Shown here: piece after piece, positions 39,864 to 43,979 of the stretch
How positions within the stretch are numbered: the stretch's first letter is position 1
How the letters are laid out: each line of letters begins with the position of its first letter
From: Perkinsus olseni
Taxonomy: Eukaryota; Perkinsozoa; Perkinsida; Perkinsidae
Assembly: GCA_013115135.1 (NCBI GenBank)
Contig: JABANP010000443.1
Span: 1 to 43,979, forward strand
Direction: 5' to 3'
DNA: 43,979 bases
Position numbers and translations under genes: made by a program
Notes under the pieces: generated by a model
Told to the model about the DNA's origin: nothing
The model's input: the letters and a program-made list of their open reading frames with translations, nothing else
Database searches by the model: none

Positions 39864-42847
39864 ATGGTTATTCGTGTTGCTTCAGTTTTAATGTCATTGC
39901 TCACCCGATGTTGCACAGCGGCTCCTAGGTGGGCCAGAACCACCTTCACCATGCCCATCCCGAAGAAGCTGAATGAGATAGTGCGACTGCCGCTGTTCGA
40001 GAGAGAGGACCCGGTGAAAATAAGTAGTAGTGGGCGTAAGTTTCTCGTAAACCCCGGTTGTATAGTGGGGTCGTTCAATAAGCCGATTCTGAAACTCGGA
40101 ATCGGTTGGAGAACCACGTTTTACGTGTACAGACCGATTCTAAAATCGATTTTGAGTTTCAATAACCTTGCTGAACGCGGGAGTATCCCGATGCATTCAC
40201 TTCATTTATGCTTCATTCATGCTTCCTTTATCTTCCATCAGTGCATTCCGTGCCAACGGGTTCGGATTCCGAACTTCGGAATACATCGGGCAGTTATGCT
40301 GAGCCTCACTCAATGAGCGCGACCTCCGCAATTTTCCATTTGCCATTCGCGGTAGGAAATCGCCATGGGAAGGGCCTAATAGGCGGTGCATATGCTGCCT
40401 CGGTTCAGCTCCTGAATGGTGTGGAGGGCTCAAAGCGCACGTGCCCCTCGGTTTGAGGTAGGCGGTCACTGACCGCCGGTCAGTGATCCTTCTGATGGAT
40501 ACAAGTGAATACCCTCAAATGCGGCCCCTCGTATGACGTCGAACGAGAGGTGATGCCTTGGGTGTAGCGAGGCAATGAGTTCTACTGCCCGCCCTGGCGG
40601 ATGGAGATCGTAACACCGATATATTAATCAGCAATATTGGCGGCACAATAACGGCTCTGAGAGAGCCACTGCCGCTGATCCTAAGCTGCTGAGGTTGCGA
40701 CCGACGTTTCCTGGTATTAGGGCAGTGGCGCTGATCGCTTGCCTTGGTATGAGGGCATGCAGATGACCCCGAGCTTCGGGCCGAATGATACAAATTCCAA
40801 GTTAGAATTTCCAACTCTCGCTCCTTCGAGCGTAGGAGTCTTCTTCACACGGGATGGATCATCCCAGAGGACTGCAAACCCGTATGAGTCGGTGGTAAGA
40901 ATCAACCAAGCCTCTGACTGGACGCAGGGTCGGAGGACCCTAATCGCATCGTGCTCTGGTAAGACTGGCCGAGTCGGACTCGACGCTCATTAGACCAGCT
41001 GGCGGTACACTTCGCTATGGACGGCACATTCGAGCGGTGCTGCCCCAAGTGGACTCAGCAGTGCACAGTACTCGGGCGGCCCGAGTCGGGCAGTATGTTC
41101 CCAGTAATCTTCTACCTGATGCCCAACAGACACATGGATACCTACGTGTGAGTCCTTCAAAGCGATTGAATCGACGCTTGGGGGAGCAGTCTGGGTGGCA
41201 ATGTAACATTGCCAATGTTGTCCAACGCATGATAGATATGGATAAGGCGATGCTAGCTCGGCAATGAGAACATATGCCGTCAATTCTTTCACGTTTTACA
41301 GTCATGCCGTGTTAATGGTTACCGCGTCCCGTGGATTAGACTGAGCTCTCGATCGCACGAGACATTGTAGAATGGCAGCGTATGCCTAAGATGTGTATGA
41401 TGCGTCCGGTCTGACCCTGTATGAGGTTCATCACGCCGGAGACGCCTTGTTCCATGGGCAGGGCTGATCACCTCGCTTCACGTTGGGGTGTTGTGATAGC
41501 ACTGCTGTTCTTATATCCACACCCCGGTCTCAGTGGAGCTCCGATGTTCTACATGTTTTCCGATGAGGCGTTATTGTAAAGGAACATGTGCGTCGGATTT
41601 TCAGCCGTGCAGGGTTGTGTTTCCATGTCATCCATCGGCTCTGGAGTCGCCTCTGAGAGATTCCCTTCTCCAATTGTCATGGAATCGCCCTCGGAATGAG
41701 GCCCTCAACGGGCCAAATGATTCGGCGCACATCGGAGTTCTTCGAATTCCTGTTCTGCGCAAAAGTTCTCGGGTCAGCGGGAATGGCTCTCCGATTCGGG
41801 TGAAGATTCCCTGATAATTAGGATGAATATGATTTCGTGCTATCAGCTGGTGGGGGTCGCTCGAATTGTGGGAATATACATGACAACTCGGAGTCTCGAG
41901 AGCTCCTACTCTCTTGGCGAACTTTCTTCCGGTGCTTGATGATAGGATAAAGTGCCTGAGACACCACGGTAACCGTGGCACGGTTCATCAGTAATTTTGA
42001 TTCAGGATCGATGTGGCTGGAACATATTAATGAGAAGCCACGATCAATCGGCGCGGTCATGGCGAAACCAGAGTGGGACGTTTTCCACAAAAAGTAAGAT
42101 TCTGTTTTGAAGGTCTCTGCGTGAGTAGTTCTGTATTCTCCATCGGGTGTGTTCGAAAAGAATTACTCGATTTTTCCTCAGTGCGGTGGCCTGCCCCATG
42201 TTCATCGTTCCCGTCCAAAAACCCGAAGGCTACTTCAACATGGTCTCCCAAATACAGGACGGAAAGTACTGAACGACTCGGTTTTCAATCGTACTTAACG
42301 GTCCCGGCGGCTAGTTCCCTCCGTCGGGGAATGATCGGCGTTCCCACGGTCGTTCGTTAACTTCATCTTGTGAATATCGGCGTGGAGAAATTTATCCGGG
42401 ATCCCGTTCGTGTGGCAAATTAGGAGAATGCAACCTCAACTCAGGTACTGCCTAATGACTTTCCTTGACCACTATCGGAGCAACCCGACAGAAGCGCCTC
42501 CTTTCATGGTATTGAATTTCTATGACGACCTGCTTAAGTCTAAGGTACGAATCTCATATCCGCGTACAGTACGAATTGCGGTCTTCAGGAACTCACGCTT
42601 CTACGGGCCGACTTGGTCTCTCCAGATTTATCCAAGGCCGAAGGAGAGGCGGTCGTGAGGACTCTGAGGGAGGTGAAAAGCTCCAGGGCCGGTGGTTGAC
42701 GGATTGCTCTTCTTCTCTCAGTTTTATGGCCAACCCGCCCTGTTCAAGAAGTGGGTAGAGACGTTCAACTTAAGATCGAGAGAGTTCGACTTTACGGAGT
42801 TTACTAGAGCCAATGACAGGCAAGGACCGCTCATGGCAGTGCTGTGA
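39864..42847 (+). CDS. ATP11 / ATPAF1, mitochondrial F1-ATPase assembly factor, six exons
   Basis: Exons 39864-40023, 42006-42093, 42182-42265, 42445-42544, 42589-42672 and 42722-42847 join in phase to 213 residues. ATP11 binds unassembled F1 beta subunits in the mitochondrial matrix and prevents their aggregation. The first exon starts with an Arg-rich, acid-free presequence (MVIRVASVLMSLLTRCCTAA), then PKKLNEIVRLPLFERED. Later blocks are MWLEHINEKPRSIGAVM (compare IWLEYH), ACPMFIVPVQKPEGYFNMVS (compare SPLFI.P...GY), CLMTFLDHYRSNPTEAPPF (LEEYK.NP..A.P), LLRADLVSP (VLLRGD) and WVETFNLRSREFDFTEFT (FN..P..FDF). It is shorter than yeast and human homologues (about 320-330), mainly through a shorter N-terminal region. 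Intron 1 is 1,982 nt while all others are 49-179 nt. Confidence 0.88.
40024..42005. other. 1,982-nt first intron of ATP11 with inverted repeats
   Basis: This intron is over ten times the length of the gene's other introns. It contains a 7-bp inverted repeat in the CCGATTC..GAATCGG stretch near 40082-40106, a related CCGATTC copy near 40134, and a 10-bp perfect inverted repeat around 40448-40468 (TCACTGACCG / CGGTCAGTGA around one C). Opposite-strand frames near 40717-40993 are open on both strands; I cannot say which, if either, is coding. It probably holds one or more decayed insertions. Confidence 0.5.
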
Positions 42848-43237
42848 AAAGTTTTCACTGAAAACTCAGTAGGCCTCTTCAGTTTCTTCCGCGAGATATT
42901 CGGCAGAGCGGTGAGAGAGAGACTCCAGCAGCAGACAGAAAATGCTCCCGAAGTGTCGATACCAACACGTTCTTAGAATCAATTTTGCCTTATGTTTGTC
43001 AATGACACGTGCAGACTGCTGTCGACTCTCTCAAGTATGCAGTTTGCGACATTTGCAGATGATGGCTCAGTGCATTGGTTGCTGTAGGTGTGTACGTCTC
43101 GGTTAAGGGAGGTTCATGGCACGCGATAGGGTGAAGTCTCATTAACCATTTCATCAGGTCCGCCCATCATTGATCAACTGCGATGCGACGACACTTTTAT
43201 AGACATCGACGTGACTATTGGTACCGCTGCATAGCCT
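42848..43237 (+). other. Coding-like fragment downstream of ATP11
   Basis: A plus-strand frame at about 42857-42976 reads GLFSFFREIFGRAVRERLQ and ends at a TAG. It follows the ATP11 stop by only a few codons, in a different frame. It may be an exon of a small unrecognised gene or an alternative ATP11 C-terminus. The rest, to 43237, shows nothing. Confidence 0.2.
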
Positions 43238-43819
43238 TCAAACTTTCCTAACTTTCGTATGTCGTTTAGCCACTTTCAAAGCCTTATCAATATTCATGAG
43301 GAAGAACTCTTTGACCCAGTCAGTAGAATTCTCATACCCTTTGAGAGGGGTTGCTCTAATTTTAGCGGCCAAGTCCAAGCATGCTTCTCTCCCCATTTCT
43401 CTTTCAAACGCCTGCTTGATTGGGCCTTTTAGACGAGCGAAGGGATAGAAGCTTGCGTATCTCTTCAGAATGTCCTTGACGGGTCCGTCGTCGCTTCGCC
43501 CCCGGTTGCCGTTCGTAAAGCGGACATTCATGGTCTGATTTCTCAAGGTCCTGAAGAAGTCATCTGGTGCAAAAAACCAATGCTGGAACTCACCCGAAGG
43601 TTGCGGACATGTTCTGCGGTTCCCTCGCGTCCCAGCGGACGAGTCCGGATACACGGAGCTGTCCGGATAGATGATTCTGCAGGACTCCGCGTCAGCCTCG
43701 ATATGGAGTCCAGCAGATTCTGAACCGAGAGGATTGGACGACGATTCCCGCCACCGTATGCAAGCTTCTTCACAACCTGTCTGATTGCACTGCATTTCAA
43801 CGCTACAGAGAGTCTCCAA
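43238..43819 (-). CDS. Unrecognised ORF, 193 codons
   Basis: A single open minus-strand frame starts with METLCSVEMQ and ends RHTKVRKV. The C-terminal half is basic and well formed (DILKRYASFYPFARLKGP, then QAFEREMGREACLDLAAK, TDWVKEFFLMNIDKALKV) and looks like real protein, possibly RNA-binding or ribosomal in character by composition only. The N-terminal half is less convincing. A possible 31-nt intron (43595-43565, GTGAGT to CACCAG) precedes DDFFRTLRN, so the true first exon may differ. Upstream sequence to 43979 shows no clear start. Family unknown. Confidence 0.5.
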   Translation of the reverse strand: METLCSVEMQCNQTGCEEACIRWRESSSNPLGSESAGLHIEADAESCRIIYPDSSVYPDSSAGTRGNRRTCPQPSGEFQHWFFAPDDFFRTLRNQTMNVRFTNGNRGRSDDGPVKDILKRYASFYPFARLKGPIKQAFEREMGREACLDLAAKIRATPLKGYENSTDWVKEFFLMNIDKALKVAKRHTKVRKV

Positions 43820-43979
43820 CTGAGCACATCGGCAAGAGTCTAACTAAGCCGGAACCGGCGTTGGACTATAAACTCTCACTGTGAGAGTCTCACGCAGACG
43901 TCTTCGCTTACCTTTCTGGTCTGCTCAGTTCAATTCCATGCCGCTGTCAATTGTTGCTTTGAGTGCACCCTCATTGCTT

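Noticed and set aside
1..43979. CRISPR arrays, prokaryotic operons, rRNA genes or viral modules
   Set aside because: No regularly spaced direct repeats, no Shine-Dalgarno-linked gene runs and no rRNA signature were seen. The gene structure is spliceosomal throughout.

Overview
This is a nuclear, intron-rich eukaryotic window, not a prokaryotic one. Genes are split by many short GT-AG introns (mostly 45-250 nt), and no long ORF represents a whole gene. I rebuilt the genes by joining conserved blocks at splice sites and requiring reading phase to carry through each junction. Content and architecture suggest a protist. My best guess is a perkinsid-type alveolate, but that is inference from style and gene content and the window alone does not prove it.

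Left part (0.4-13 kb): two tRNA-modification genes lie head-to-tail on the minus strand, TYW3 (wybutosine synthesis) and TRDMT1/DNMT2 (tRNA m5C38). A six-exon unrecognised minus-strand gene follows at 4.5-5.4 kb. After poorly coding sequence come unrecognised plus-strand exons with a tRNA-Ser(GCT) between them, two exons of a biotin-protein-ligase N-terminal-like (BPL_N, amidotransferase-fold) protein, and isolated coding-like exons up to 11.8 kb.

Centre (13.4-31.4 kb): a 22-exon mitochondrial-type translation initiation factor IF-2 spans 7.8 kb. Directly behind it is a membrane-anchored serine carboxypeptidase (S10), then a gene with an LRAT/H-rev107-type acyltransferase domain. This carboxypeptidase-LRAT pair is tandemly duplicated. 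In the second unit the carboxypeptidase is a broken relic, while the LRAT gene has an intact catalytic domain but a frameshifted tail. The first unit has an intact carboxypeptidase and an LRAT gene with two small frameshifts. One 111-nt exon block is identical between the otherwise diverged carboxypeptidase copies.

Right part (32-44 kb): a four-exon peroxiredoxin-5-type gene; two UbiA-family prenyltransferase copies on the minus strand (one full, one only the first exon); a 976-bp element with 14-bp terminal inverted repeats and a TTAATT target duplication, in a region with several perfect hairpins; EMC4 (ER membrane protein complex); a tRNA-like relic; and ATP11/ATPAF1 (F1-ATPase assembly factor) with a 2-kb first intron. 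An unrecognised minus-strand ORF closes the window.

The genes are housekeeping functions (tRNA modification, mitochondrial translation and ATP synthase assembly, ER membrane insertion, redox defence, lipid/isoprenoid chemistry) and do not form one pathway. The more unusual signals are the duplicated carboxypeptidase-LRAT unit, gene fragments lodged in the few very long introns, a possible 15-nt intron in IF-2, and the inverted-repeat element.
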